64,000 nt of DNA from Flavobacteriales bacterium (GTDB taxonomy: Bacteria; Bacteroidota; Bacteroidia; Flavobacteriales_D; Sanyastnellaceae): the NCBI GenBank assembly GCA_016722445.1, contig JADKIZ010000013.1, positions 41,426-105,425 on the forward strand, read 5' to 3'. Within the stretch, counting starts at the first letter, position 1. Every line of letters starts with the position of its first letter. The position numbers and the translations under genes were made by a program. The notes beneath the pieces are model-generated. The model had not been told where the DNA came from and searched no databases. It saw only the letters and a list, made by a program, of their open reading frames with translations. Shown in pieces: positions 9,861-19,312 of the stretch.

Positions 9861-10561
9861 TTACGGTTTATGACAACAATCCACCTTATGAGTTTTAGCC
9901 GACATGGCAGGACTGAGATATGGAATACCGAGGTTGGCGCCGCGAACTATAAGTAACATTGAAATCACCATCAGTGAAATTTGAATTGTTCTGTATGACT
10001 TCACGCGGAGTTTTTGTGTGAGCCATTGCATGATGGTACCTGTTGCAAAAAGAGCAGGAGTTGTACCAAGTCCGAATATCGCCATAAATAATGCACTTTG
10101 TCCGATATTGCCCAAGGCTAGTGAAGCTGATAAAGCTACATACACCAAGCCACATGGTAGTAAACCATTGACAATCCCGAGTGTAAAATGCGACATCAGG
10201 CTTTTCTTACTGATCAATGCGGAGAATTTTGTTTTGATCCAACCGATCAAACTAAGTGGGCCAGATTTGAATTTATTGAATCCAAGAGGCCATGCTAAAA
10301 AAATCAGCATCATAAAACCAGCCGCGAGTGACAGCCAACGCTGGAATCCGAATGCTTCGAATGCTGTTCCGATAGAACCGGATAAAGCACCTAAAGCCGC
10401 ATACACGGACAACCTTCCAAAAAGTGATACACGAGTTTTCTTGTCCACCACGCACCATCACTTTTCACGCTGTGAACTGCCATCACCAGTGGTCCGCACA
10501 TACCAATACAATGCAAACTACCTGCAAGACCCAATATTAATGCTGCGAATATGAATTCCAT
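9861..10561 (-). CDS. SafE/TauE- or UreH-like membrane protein of the cbb3 cluster, frame broken once
   Basis: A protein of about 233 residues in two frames. The start is the ATG at 10561 (MEFIFAALILGLAGSLHCIGMCGPLVMAV, with a GSLHCIGMCGP cysteine motif typical of UreH/SafE-like proteins in oxidase clusters). That frame runs to RKLVYH; the second continues FGRLSVYAALGALSGSIG and holds the remaining membrane segments, including GIVNGLLPCGLVYVAL. The join falls at the A5 run 10419-10423. The C-terminus ends in HKVDCCHKP, a possible metal-binding tail. It lies 17 bases after ccoH and is last in the operon. In such clusters this family is thought to help copper handling or oxidase maturation; sulfite export is a name only. 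Likely a sequencing indel. Confidence 0.75.
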
Positions 10562-10578
10562 ATTGCCAATAGATGAGG

Positions 10579-11022
10579 TTATTGAATATCCAGTGCTTTC
10601 TCAGCGTAGAAGTTTTTATCACCCATTTTCCATGAAGCTTTGATGATATAGAAGCCATTCTTCAAACCTTCCTTAGAAATGACTTGTGTGCCCGTTGCAT
10701 CAGGAGTAATTGCGACAGAACGATCCATACCAGCGTCAGATGGACAATAAATAACCAATTGTCCCTCCATCATTTGGTTCTGACATTCAGAAGGGAAAAC
10801 AACCTGAATACCCTCATTGGTATTGCTAAAGCCTACTTCAGTGGAAAGTGCAGAGGCATTTTTACTCGCTTCCAATCTCGTTCCAAATGCAAGTTCTTGT
10901 TTGTAATAATCCGTTGCAACAAGATCCACCTTTTGACCTTTCGCTTTAAAAACGAGTGTAAGGATACCGGCCATGAAGCCCAGATATACAATAGTCAATT
11001 TCCAACCCCAATTGATTTTCAT
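10579..11022 (-). CDS. ccoH: FixH/CcoH family cbb3 oxidase assembly protein
   Basis: A 147-residue protein with one N-terminal membrane segment (WGWKLTIVYLGFMAGILTLVF) and a periplasmic domain carrying the FixH features DYYKQELAFGTRLEA and, near the end, NGFYIIKASWKMGDKNFYAEK. CcoH/FixH binds the CcoP subunit and is needed for stable cbb3 oxidase. It lies 24 bases after ccoG on the same strand, in the canonical ccoG-ccoH order. Family assignment rests on topology, motifs and context together. Confidence 0.88.
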   Translation of the reverse strand: MKINWGWKLTIVYLGFMAGILTLVFKAKGQKVDLVATDYYKQELAFGTRLEASKNASALSTEVGFSNTNEGIQVVFPSECQNQMMEGQLVIYCPSDAGMDRSVAITPDATGTQVISKEGLKNGFYIIKASWKMGDKNFYAEKALDIQ

Positions 11023-11046
11023 GATGTGTGATTTATTGGTGAGTGA

Positions 11047-12453
11047 TTAATTCTTATGTGCTGGTCCAAGGAAGGTCGTTTTCGCTTCGGTAATTTTTTT
11101 ACCATTGCTCCACACCTCCACCTTCATTTTCGTTTTTTGCTGTAGAATATTGTTAGCTGGTACTATCACAAAAAACTGGGTATCGATTAAACTATCTTTC
11201 TTCACAACCAAATCCTGATTACCGATCAGCCTAATGGTTGAACCTTCAGCCTGTGCGATAAACTGGAGTGGCATATCTCCTTTGGTCTTATTGATGACTT
11301 TTACATTGTATAAATTGCTGATACTGCCATCTGGTTCTGTATAGAATAAAGTACCCTTGGCACGCACCACAGCAACATCCAAATCAGAGCGTGTGATGAG
11401 CAGGAAGCTTTCCAGACCAATCAGCACGAACAACACGCCAGTGTAGGCAAACATTCTCGGAGTCCAACGAAGTTTCTTACCACTTTGAATGGTAAATTCA
11501 CTGGCATAACGAACGAGTCCGCGTGGCTTATGGATTTTGTCCATCACATTGTCACATGCATCGATACACGCGGTGCAGTTGGTACATTCCAACTGAGTTC
11601 CATTGCGAATATCGATACCTGTAGGACACACGCGATAACACTCATTGCAATCCACACAATCACCAACACCTTGAATTTCTTCTTTGGTTGGTTTATGACG
11701 TGGTTCACCGCGAACATGGTCATATGCAACAACGATAGAGTGTTTATCCAGAAGTACACCTTGCATTCTGCCATAAGGACAAACCACCAGGCAAGCTTGC
11801 TCACGGAACCACAGGTAGACAAAGAAAAATACGAGACTGAATATGATCATCAGAGCCAATCCACCCACATGTTGTGAAAGTGGTTCAGTCATGATCTTAT
11901 ACAATTCATCCATTCCAATGATATAAGAAAGGAAAACATTGGAAACGACGAATGCGACGATGAAGAACACGATCCATTTGGTCACGCGTTTTCTGATCTT
12001 CTCAGCATTCCAAGGCATCTTTTTCAGCGCCTTCTGATAATTCGCATCGCCGTCGATAGCGTATTCAATTTTGCGGAAAATCATTTCCATGAAGACGGTT
12101 TGGGGACAGACCCAACCGCAGAAAATCCTGCCATAAACAACAGTGAAGAGTGCAATGAACACTATAAAAGTGATCATCCCGATCATGAAAATGAAAAAAT
12201 CCTGAGGCCAGAAGCGAACGCCGAAAATGATGAATTTTCGTTCAACGACATTGAACAAGAAAAGCGGATCGCCGTCGATTTTTAGAAAAGGAATGGTAAA
12301 GAAAACCACCAGGAAGGCAAAACTCACTAATGTGCGCGCCTTGTAAAACCTTCCTGATGGTTTCTTAGGATAGAAAAACACCCTGTGTCCAGATTCATCA
12401 ATGTGTGCAACTGAATCTCTGAATGAGCCATCTTCATCTTGTATCGTATTCAT
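11047..12453 (-). CDS. ccoG: Cytochrome c oxidase accessory protein CcoG (FixG/RdxA)
   Basis: A complete 468-residue membrane ferredoxin-like protein. It has an N-terminal cytoplasmic stretch, membrane segments around residues 40-215 including GRIFCGWVCPQTVFME and CLVVCPYGRMQG, then two 4Fe-4S motifs in CVDCNECYRVCPTGIDI and CTNCTACIDACDNVMDKI, another membrane segment near residue 335, and a C-terminal Ig-like domain (IgD of FixG). CcoG is reported to act as a cupric reductase that supplies Cu(I) to the cbb3 oxidase active site. It sits between ccoP and ccoH, as expected. Confidence 0.96.
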   Translation of the reverse strand: MNTIQDEDGSFRDSVAHIDESGHRVFFYPKKPSGRFYKARTLVSFAFLVVFFTIPFLKIDGDPLFLFNVVERKFIIFGVRFWPQDFFIFMIGMITFIVFIALFTVVYGRIFCGWVCPQTVFMEMIFRKIEYAIDGDANYQKALKKMPWNAEKIRKRVTKWIVFFIVAFVVSNVFLSYIIGMDELYKIMTEPLSQHVGGLALMIIFSLVFFFVYLWFREQACLVVCPYGRMQGVLLDKHSIVVAYDHVRGEPRHKPTKEEIQGVGDCVDCNECYRVCPTGIDIRNGTQLECTNCTACIDACDNVMDKIHKPRGLVRYASEFTIQSGKKLRWTPRMFAYTGVLFVLIGLESFLLITRSDLDVAVVRAKGTLFYTEPDGSISNLYNVKVINKTKGDMPLQFIAQAEGSTIRLIGNQDLVVKKDSLIDTQFFVIVPANNILQQKTKMKVEVWSNGKKITEAKTTFLGPAHKN

Positions 12454-12513
12454 ATCACGGGGTTGTTTTATTATATTGCCAAAATTAGTCGTTATGGCAA
12501 TATACTACTCAAA

Positions 12514-13728
12514 CTAGTTTGTGCTATCTGTCACCAAAGTATCTACAGCAACGGTTTGCGTAGTATCTGTGGCGGCTGGAGAAGCAGCGTTAGGTATATA
12601 TTCAGTTCCTTCTGGAGCTTTCGGACTTGCTGGAGTTGTTCCTTGAAGTGATAGTACGAAAGCAGAAACTTGCGCTATCATTTTAGGAGACAATTCCTGC
12701 TGCCAGGATTTCATACCCTTACCTTGTACACCATACTTCACAGTGGTGAAAACATCTTTCACATCACCACCATGGATCCAGAATTTGTCGGTGAGGTTTG
12801 GTCCAACGATACCACCACCATCTGCTCCGTGGCACACTGCACAATATTGAACGAAAGCTGATTTACCTGCTTCAATATCGGAAGCTTCAGTCAAAAGAGT
12901 CACTGTTTTTTCAGTAACCAGATCCTTTGCTTTAGCTTGATATTCCGCTACCTGCGCAGCACCGGCAGCCATCTGTGCTTTGTATTCCTCATCGCTGGAA
13001 GGACCATTTGAAATGTGGAAATACACCAGATAAACTACTGCCCAAACGATGGTGAAATAGAAACCATATTTCCACCATGGTGGGAGTGCATTATCCAATT
13101 CGCGAATTCCATCATAATCGTGATCGGTGAGCACCGCAGCTTCCTGCTCAATGGCAACAGAAGCGTTGAATTTGTCCCAGAAAACAGATGTTCTTTCTGC
13201 GTGTTCTTTGAGTGGCGACAATTCCGCTTCTTTTATAATAAAGAGGCGAATCATTCTAACCAGATAAACGACAACAAAAAGTTCGATGAGAATCACGACA
13301 ACCAACGCGTTGATTGCGTTATAACCGAAACCCTGATGCAAAAAATCGAGCACAGGAGCAGGTTCAGGAGCTGCGGGAGCAGCAGCAGCAGCATCAGCCG
13401 TTTGTGCAGTAGCGCTTTGTGAGAAAAACATCGTAGCAGTAATGATTGCAACGATCATTTTCATTTTGTCCCAAACACTTCCATCACCACGTTGGTAGTT
13501 TTTCGCAACAGCGGAAACAACTTTACCAAGTTGAATGATGAAAATAAGTAGAACCAGTGCAACAAGCGCCAGAGCATAAAATACAGGGCTGGTATACACA
13601 GATTGTTTAACAGGCTCAGCAGGAGTTGCTGCGGTTGCAGCCGCTGCCTGGGCCAGAACACCAGTCTGGCTGCCGATGATGGCCAGAACTGTGGTGAATA
13701 ACCGAATTGTTTTATTTGTGGTCAGCAT
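12514..13728 (-). CDS. ccoP: cbb3 oxidase subunit CcoP, mono-haem form with N-terminal extension
   Basis: From the ATG at 13728 the product has 404 residues; a longer frame to 13821 runs through ccoQ and is unlikely, because 13728 lies 7 bases after the ccoQ stop. An N-terminal signal-like segment (IRLFTTVLAIIGSQTGVLAQ), two further hydrophobic segments, the CcoP N-domain hallmark ELDNALPPWWKYGFYFTIVW, and one cytochrome c domain with CAVCHG and a later GMKSW methionine region. Proteobacterial CcoP has two CxxCH haem sites; only one is present here. The tail is rich in Ala, Thr and Pro. It passes electrons to CcoO/CcoN at the periplasmic face. Confidence 0.93.
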   Translation of the reverse strand: MLTTNKTIRLFTTVLAIIGSQTGVLAQAAAATAATPAEPVKQSVYTSPVFYALALVALVLLIFIIQLGKVVSAVAKNYQRGDGSVWDKMKMIVAIITATMFFSQSATAQTADAAAAAPAAPEPAPVLDFLHQGFGYNAINALVVVILIELFVVVYLVRMIRLFIIKEAELSPLKEHAERTSVFWDKFNASVAIEQEAAVLTDHDYDGIRELDNALPPWWKYGFYFTIVWAVVYLVYFHISNGPSSDEEYKAQMAAGAAQVAEYQAKAKDLVTEKTVTLLTEASDIEAGKSAFVQYCAVCHGADGGGIVGPNLTDKFWIHGGDVKDVFTTVKYGVQGKGMKSWQQELSPKMIAQVSAFVLSLQGTTPASPKAPEGTEYIPNAASPAATDTTQTVAVDTLVTDSTN

Positions 13729-13735
13729 GGGTTTG

Positions 13736-13909
13736 TCAGATTGAAGGTTGGTCATCAAGAGGAATGTTCTTTTGCTCTGCAATGCTCTGTTTGCTTTCAG
13801 AAAATGTCTTGAAAAGCACAACAGTGAAAATTGCAGTGAAAATCAACAGTGAGATCAGCGGATAAATACTGATGCCAGTTATTGATGTGAGATAATTGAT
13901 GAATTTCAT
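13736..13909 (-). CDS. ccoQ: CcoQ/FixQ-like small oxidase subunit
   Basis: A 57-residue frame. It starts MKFINYLTSITGISIYPLIS, has one membrane segment (about residues 13-33, ending IFTVVLF), and then a short polar tail KTFSESKQSIAEQ. The ATG overlaps the ccoNO stop (ATGA at 13906-13909), and the stop is 7 bases before ccoP. Size, topology and position match CcoQ, the small subunit that stabilises the cbb3 complex. Sequence identity of the family is low, so context carries most of the weight. Confidence 0.8.
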   Translation of the reverse strand: MKFINYLTSITGISIYPLISLLIFTAIFTVVLFKTFSESKQSIAEQKNIPLDDQPSI

Positions 13910-16074
13910 TTTGCAGCAGTTGTGTTGTTGTTATGAACATCAATATCATGGCCGAGCTTCTGCAGGTAAGCGATCAAGGCGATAATTTCCTGATCAGGAG
14001 CCAGACCATCTTCTCCAAGTAACAATTGTGATTCGGAAGCTTTCAGATCATCATAAATGGTCTGGGCTTGTTTGTGCATATCCTCTACGGCGAGTTGATC
14101 AAAACCTTCAGGATAAGGAACACCCAAAGTGATCATCGCACGAATCTTGGCTGGAGTCATACCTTCATCAATCTTATTGGTCAACAACCAAGGATAACGA
14201 GGCATGATTGAAGTAGGCGAAGTAGAAGTCGGATCGGCCATGTGGTTATAGTGCCATGAATTCGACTTTTTATTGTTACCTACACCTTCTCGGGCCAAAT
14301 CTGGACCAGTACGTTTAGAACCCCATTGGAATGGGTGGTCATAAACGAATTCACCAGCTTTAGAGTATTCACCATAACGCTCAGTTTCTGCGCGGAATGG
14401 ACGAACCATCTGAGAGTGACAAGTATAACATCCTTCTCGGATATAGATATCACGACCCTCAAGCTCAAGTGGAGTATAAGGTTTCACTTCAGCGATGGTA
14501 GGTATATTTGACTTGATCAAGAATGTTGGAATCATTTCGATGATACCACCAACGGCAACCATGACGAGTGCAAGCACAAGCATTTGTACAGGTCTTCTTT
14601 CGATCACTCTGTGCCAGTGTTCTTTACCATGGATTTCAACTCGTTTTGCAAGTGCAGGCGCTTCAGCAGCTTCATCAGCAACGAAACTACCAGCAGCTGC
14701 GGTTTTCCAGAGATTCACGATCATGAAGATCACACCAACAAGGAAGAGCACACCACCCAATGAACGGATCAAATAGAAGCCTTGCATACCTTTCACCATA
14801 TCGAGGAATTGATATTGGAGACGTCCATCTTCAGTGAATTGAGTGAGCATTTCGTTGTGTCTCCAACCTGCCCAATACATTGGTACAGCATACAATACGA
14901 TACCGAGAGTACCAATCCAGAAGTGCCAGTTGGCCAGTTTGCGTGAATACAATTCTGTTTTCCACATTCTTGGGATGAGCCAATACAGCATACCGAATGT
15001 GAGGAAACCATTCCATCCAAGTGCACCAACGTGTACGTGAGCGATGGTCCAATCAGTGAAGTGAGAAATAGCGTTGACGTTTTTCAAAGAAAGCATTGGA
15101 CCTTCGAAGGTGGCCATACCATAAGCGGTAACAGCAACCACCATGAATTTCAACACCACATCTTCACGAACACGGTCCCAAGCACCACGGAGGGTGAGAA
15201 GACCATTGATCATACCACCCCATGATGGAGCAATCAACATGACACTGAAAACAGTACCAAGAGATTGAGCCCAATCAGGAAGAGAGCTATACAACAAGTG
15301 GTGAGGACCGGCCCAGATATAAAGGAATATCAATGCCCAGAAGTGAATAATCGAAAGGCGATAAGAATACACAGGACGATTGGCAGCTTTCGGAACGAAA
15401 TAATACATCAGTCCGAGGTATGGCGTGGTGAGGAAGAATGCAACTGCATTGTGACCATACCACCATTGTACCAGTGCATCCTGAACACCGGCATACCATG
15501 AATAGCTTTTCAAAAGAGAAACCGGCAATTCAAAACTATTGACGATGTGAAGCATAGCCACAGTTACCCAGGTTGCTATGAAGAACCAAATGGCAACATA
15601 AAGGTGACGCTCACGACGCTGAATGATGGTCATAAACATGTTGAGACCGAATACGACCCAGATCAAAGTGATGAGGATATCGATTGGCCATTCCAACTCT
15701 GCGTATTCTTTACCGGTGGTAATACCGAATACGAGTGTAAGAGCTGCCAAGACGATAATGAGCTGCCAACCCCAAAAGTGGATACGCGATAGTTTATCGC
15801 TCCACATTCTGGCCTTGGTAAGGCGCTGAAGGGAATAATAAACTCCCATAAAAATACCATTCCCCACGAAAGCGAAAATCACCGCATTGGTGTGTAATGG
15901 TCTAAGCCTTCCGTACGTCGTCAACGGAAAGTCAAAATTCAGTACTGGAAAGACCAGCTGGAGTGCGATAATTACTCCGACAAGCATACCGACTGCCCCC
16001 CAAAGTGCAGTGGCAATTGCGAATTGCTTCACAATCTTGTTGTCATAAGCGAAACGTTCAATGTTCGTGCTCAT
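13906..16074 (-). CDS. ccoNO: Fused CcoN-CcoO, catalytic and cytochrome c subunits of cbb3 oxidase
   Basis: A 722-residue fusion. Residues about 1-480 are CcoN, the haem-copper subunit. Haem ligand His61 lies in RPLHTNAVIF, the copper-site histidines in WWYGHN (208) and GPHHL (258-259), and the haem pair in AHVHVG (346, 348). A linker and one membrane segment near 497-520 lead into CcoO, with haem c motif CYTCH at 549-553 and MPRYPWL, the axial methionine region. Fusion of CcoN and CcoO is common in Bacteroidota and reduces oxygen with high affinity under microaerobic conditions. It overlaps ccoS by 4 bases and ccoQ by 4 bases, so the operon is tightly coupled. Confidence 0.97.
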   Translation of the reverse strand: MSTNIERFAYDNKIVKQFAIATALWGAVGMLVGVIIALQLVFPVLNFDFPLTTYGRLRPLHTNAVIFAFVGNGIFMGVYYSLQRLTKARMWSDKLSRIHFWGWQLIIVLAALTLVFGITTGKEYAELEWPIDILITLIWVVFGLNMFMTIIQRRERHLYVAIWFFIATWVTVAMLHIVNSFELPVSLLKSYSWYAGVQDALVQWWYGHNAVAFFLTTPYLGLMYYFVPKAANRPVYSYRLSIIHFWALIFLYIWAGPHHLLYSSLPDWAQSLGTVFSVMLIAPSWGGMINGLLTLRGAWDRVREDVVLKFMVVAVTAYGMATFEGPMLSLKNVNAISHFTDWTIAHVHVGALGWNGFLTFGMLYWLIPRMWKTELYSRKLANWHFWIGTLGIVLYAVPMYWAGWRHNEMLTQFTEDGRLQYQFLDMVKGMQGFYLIRSLGGVLFLVGVIFMIVNLWKTAAAGSFVADEAAEAPALAKRVEIHGKEHWHRVIERRPVQMLVLALVMVAVGGIIEMIPTFLIKSNIPTIAEVKPYTPLELEGRDIYIREGCYTCHSQMVRPFRAETERYGEYSKAGEFVYDHPFQWGSKRTGPDLAREGVGNNKKSNSWHYNHMADPTSTSPTSIMPRYPWLLTNKIDEGMTPAKIRAMITLGVPYPEGFDQLAVEDMHKQAQTIYDDLKASESQLLLGEDGLAPDQEIIALIAYLQKLGHDIDVHNNNTTAAK

Positions 16075-16253
16075 AGATTAGTATTGGTTTGTTTGGATGT
16101 GTCTTCTGTTGGTATTTCATCGTCCATGAGTATTCTGATGGACGGAGTGTAATCATCGTCGAACTGGCCGGCTTGTGCGTTCCTGATGAACGCAATGAGA
16201 AAGCCCACAGCGAGGGTGAGACTTGCTCCGATCAGTATGTAAATGGCACTCAT
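16071..16253 (-). CDS. ccoS: Cytochrome oxidase maturation protein CcoS
   Basis: A 60-residue protein: one membrane segment (IYILIGASLTLAVGFLIAFI), then the family hallmark GQFDDDYTPSIRIL and a polar tail. CcoS is required for cofactor insertion into the cbb3 oxidase. It is the first gene of the cbb3 operon here and its stop overlaps the ccoNO start by 4 bases. Confidence 0.92.
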   Translation of the reverse strand: MSAIYILIGASLTLAVGFLIAFIRNAQAGQFDDDYTPSIRILMDDEIPTEDTSKQTNTNL

Positions 16254-16328
16254 TTTTTGTGAAATTTTATCTGTTCAAAGGAATATTTACATCTACAGGT
16301 GTTTTGTGATAGCGGTTAGTTTTGAAAG

Positions 16329-16340
16329 TGATCTAAATCA
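16329..16340. promoter_or_regulatory. CRP/FNR-type box TGATctaaATCA before the cbb3 operon
   Basis: A palindrome with the core TGAT-N4-ATCA, identical to the inner part of the FNR consensus TTGAT-N4-ATCAA. Its centre lies 81 nt before the ccoS start. Boxes of the same form stand before the Usp unit and the Hsp20 unit at almost the same distance. No protein-binding data; inference from pattern and context. Confidence 0.6.
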
Positions 16341-16399
16341 TGGGGATCGTTGATTGGATTCAACACAAAACCATCGAATTCCAAATGAAATGATCACAA

Positions 16400-16417
16400 A
16401 CATGACAATCGTCATGT
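16400..16417. promoter_or_regulatory. Second palindrome ACATGACaatcGTCATGT upstream of the cbb3 operon
   Basis: Perfect 7-bp arms with a 4-base spacer; the core TGAC-N4-GTCA fits the same TGAY-N4-RTCA form as the other boxes. Its centre is 74 bp (about seven helical turns) from the box at 16329. It follows the ccoI stop at 16479 by 62 bases but has no T run, so it does not look like a terminator. Confidence 0.5.
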
Positions 16418-16478
16418 AACCCGAGCCGACGATCAGGCAAGGAAAATCACTTGAAAGAGGTAATGCTTACGCTACAGA

Positions 16479-18890
16479 TCAATGATTCAACTTCAGTTTC
16501 ATTGCTGCCAAATGGCTGAGGCCATTGGTAAACAGAATAATACTGATTGAGCTGATCGGCATCAGAATCGCTGCAACAACAGGCGACAATGTTCCCGTAA
16601 CGGCGAATGACAATCCCACGACATTGTACAAAAGAGAAAGTCCAAAACTTGCGAGAATAATTCGTTGAGCATATTTAGCCAATTGAAACAACCGATCGAG
16701 ATTTCCAAAAGCTGATCCCTCCAGAATAGCATCGCAAGCTGGAGAAAAATTATTGACATCATCGGAGACAGCTATCCCAACCTGACTTTGCTGTAAAGCA
16801 CCAGAATCATTCAAACCATCGCCAACCATCGCAACATAAGCGCCTTCCTCCTGGAGATCTTTCACATAATCCATTTTGTTTTCAGGAGTCTGATGGAATA
16901 ACATCGGTGTTTCTTTTCCGGCGAGATTTTGAAGAGCATCACGCTCCGCTTCATTGTCGCCACTTAAAAATGACAAAGCCGAGTTAGACTTCATTCCTGC
17001 GATCACATTTGAAGCCCCTTCCCTGAAATTTCTTTCAAAGCCAAAAAATCCGGCATAATGCCCATTCAATTTGACATGCACTTTCGCACCATTGAAAGAC
17101 TGATCAGAATGAAGAGGAATGCCGCAGAAGGCAGCATTTCCAATTTTCACATCATAGCCATCAATGCGGCCAGAAAGTCCTGCACCAGGAATTTCAATGT
17201 AATCGAAAACTGATTTTTCATTGCAGAATGCCAGATGTGAAGACAATGATTTGCTCAAAGGGTGATTGGAGTGTCGCACCAATGAATAGACTTTTCCAAA
17301 TCACTTTCGCCCATTTCATCGCCATAGAACTTTACTTTTACTCACGTTGTTGGTGATCGTTCCTGTTTTATCTAAAACGATATGATTCACATTCGCGAGG
17401 GATTCAATCACTGCAGGATTTTTGAGATAAAATTTGTTTTTGCTAAAAACCCGCATGATGGCGCCGTTGGTAAAAGTCGCAGAAAGAAGCAGTGCACAAG
17501 GACAGGCAACAATCAACACAGTAGTGAGCGCATTTAGTCCGCGTGCCATATCAGTTGGCATCCAGTATAAAAATCCACCCACGGAAAGGGCGAGCAAGAA
17601 TATAGTGAAGTTGCGCGCAAGTCGATCGATAAATGTTGTATGCACTTTTTCACCTTTGTTAAACGCATCACGATTCCATAAGCCTGTGAGATAACTCTGA
17701 GAAACCTCACGCAATACTTCGCACTCAATGGCACCACCGGTTTGTTTACCACCAGCGTATATCAATTCACCTTTGCGAATTTTAACCGGAGCGGATTCGC
17801 CTGTTACAAAACTGTAATCGATATGTGCTTCATCGCTGAGTAATTTACTATCCGCAGGCACAAGTTCCTGTGAGTGTATCACCATCACATCACTCACTTT
17901 CAAATTGGTCAATGGAATACTCTCTTCTACATCCTTTGCCTTCTTCAGCATGATGCTAATTGGAAAGAAGCTCTTGTAATTTCTATCAAACTGCAACGCG
18001 TGATGCGTTTTTTCCTGGAAATATCTTCCGACCAGCATGAAGAAAATAATACCGGACATAGAGTCGAGGTAACCCGCACCAGTACCACTCACAATTTCAT
18101 ATACACTTCTGACAAAAGTGATGAGGATAGACAACACCAAAGGCACATCAATATTGAGGTATTTTGCTTTGAGTGATTGCCAAGCTGACACAAAAAATTC
18201 ACCACCACTATAAATCAAAATTGGCAGTGAAATGGCGAGATTCAAATAAGAGAAAAATGTCTGCAATTCATGATCGCCTTCATCCGTAATATGGAAATAC
18301 TCAGGAAAGCTGAGCATCATGATATTTGCGAAACAAAAACCTGCGACAGCGATGCGATACACACGCACACGCTGAGGCGATCTTTGTTCTTTGCCACTCA
18401 GATTATCGAGACTCAACAATGGTTCATAACCAAGTGTTGTAATCAATTCAACGACCTTTCTCATGGTCGTAACCTGTGGATTGTAATGTATGGTGACTTC
18501 TTTGCGAAGAAAATCGGTACGCGATTGTGAAATACCTTTGTCGAGTTTATACAAATGCTCGAGCAACCATACGCATGAACTGCAGTGCATTTGAGGAAGA
18601 CTAAATACCACAACCGTGGTTTCACCATCGGAGTATCTAATCAGTTTTTGCTGAACGCCCTCATCATCGAGATAGTTAAATCTTCCCTGAAAATTTTTGA
18701 GTTTCGGAGAAATACCTACATGCTGATCGATGTTATAGTATGTACAAAGGTTGTTTTCTTTCAGTAATTCATACACAACCTTACATCCATCGCAGCAAAA
18801 TGCGTGGTCATCAGACATAACGAGTGCGTCTTTGCACACCTCACCGCAGTGATAACAAACCGTCTGTGTTTGTTGCTTTGCTTCGTCCAT
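16479..18890 (-). CDS. ccoI: Copper-transporting P1B-type ATPase of cbb3 assembly (CcoI/FixI), frame broken twice
   Basis: About 800 residues. An N-terminal Cys-rich domain (CYHCGEVC, CCDGCKVVYELL), an HMA domain with MHCSSCVWLLEHL, membrane helices, phosphatase loop TGES, metal site ACPCAL, phosphorylation motif DKTGT, and in the second piece HPLSKS and GDGLNDSGAL. CcoI exports or delivers copper for the cbb3 active site. The first frame ends with VSKSKVLWR at 17316; deleting one base in the run at 17336-17339 gives VSKVKFYGDEMGESDLEK, and adding one at 17292-17295 restores YSLVRHSNHPLS. Two compensating indels in homopolymers argue for sequencing error. It follows the hypothetical gene by 2 bases. 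Confidence 0.92.
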
Positions 18891-18892
18891 AC

Positions 18893-19312
18893 TTATTCCT
18901 GTTCGTGGTAATCTGGAATCTCACCATCCTCTCGGGGACTTTCAGACAATTCCCTTCCTTCCTGATTCTGTCTACCGAGTGTCCACTCGTCTGTAGCAGT
19001 TGTTTCAAGCCAAATTCTGCCTGATTTCCGGAACACTTGAACGTGCAAACCGTAGCTGTTTTCGAATTCCTGTTCCAGTTGATCCACGGTCATTTCAGGC
19101 ACGATATCCATTTCACCTTCTTTTGAAAATGATCTGATTTCAGCCAATGTTCTGTTGCCTGGTACCATCAACTTTGCAGAAGTAGGCTTTCCCTTAGCGT
19201 GAGGCTGAGAGAAAAATTCGATTTTTATATAAGGAAACTGTTCACTGAAAATTCGTTGTAAACTCGAAATCGCGGTATTTCCTTTAATGGCTAATTTCAT
19301 ACTTGTTAGCAT
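18893..19312 (-). CDS. Conserved-looking protein of unknown function between Usp and CcoI
   Basis: Up to 139 residues; the ATG at 19312 overlaps the Usp stop (TAATG), and a second ATG at 19300 (MKLAIKGNTAISSLQRIF) is an equally good start. No signal peptide or membrane segment. The N-terminal half has alternating strands and helices, the middle carries DIVPEMTVDQLEQEFENSYG and a strand pair VQVFRKSGRIWLETTATDEW, and the tail is acidic with TLGRQNQEGRELSES. I do not recognise a family. Tight placement between a stress protein and the copper ATPase suggests a cytoplasmic role linked to oxidase assembly or stress, by context only. Confidence 0.6.
   Translation of the reverse strand: MLTSMKLAIKGNTAISSLQRIFSEQFPYIKIEFFSQPHAKGKPTSAKLMVPGNRTLAEIRSFSKEGEMDIVPEMTVDQLEQEFENSYGLHVQVFRKSGRIWLETTATDEWTLGRQNQEGRELSESPREDGEIPDYHEQE

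Noticed and set aside
9861..10561. Sulfite exporter as literal function
   Set aside because: Place after ccoH, GSLHCIGMCGP motif and the CCH tail fit an oxidase-linked, metal-related UreH/SafE-type protein better than sulfite export.
13729..13821. Longer CcoP start at 13821
   Set aside because: The extra codons overlap ccoQ in another frame; the ATG at 13728 is seven bases after the ccoQ stop and starts a signal-like segment.
16400..16417. The ACATGAC...GTCATGT palindrome as a terminator of ccoI
   Set aside because: No T run follows on either strand and the stem is only seven pairs; it fits the operator form instead.
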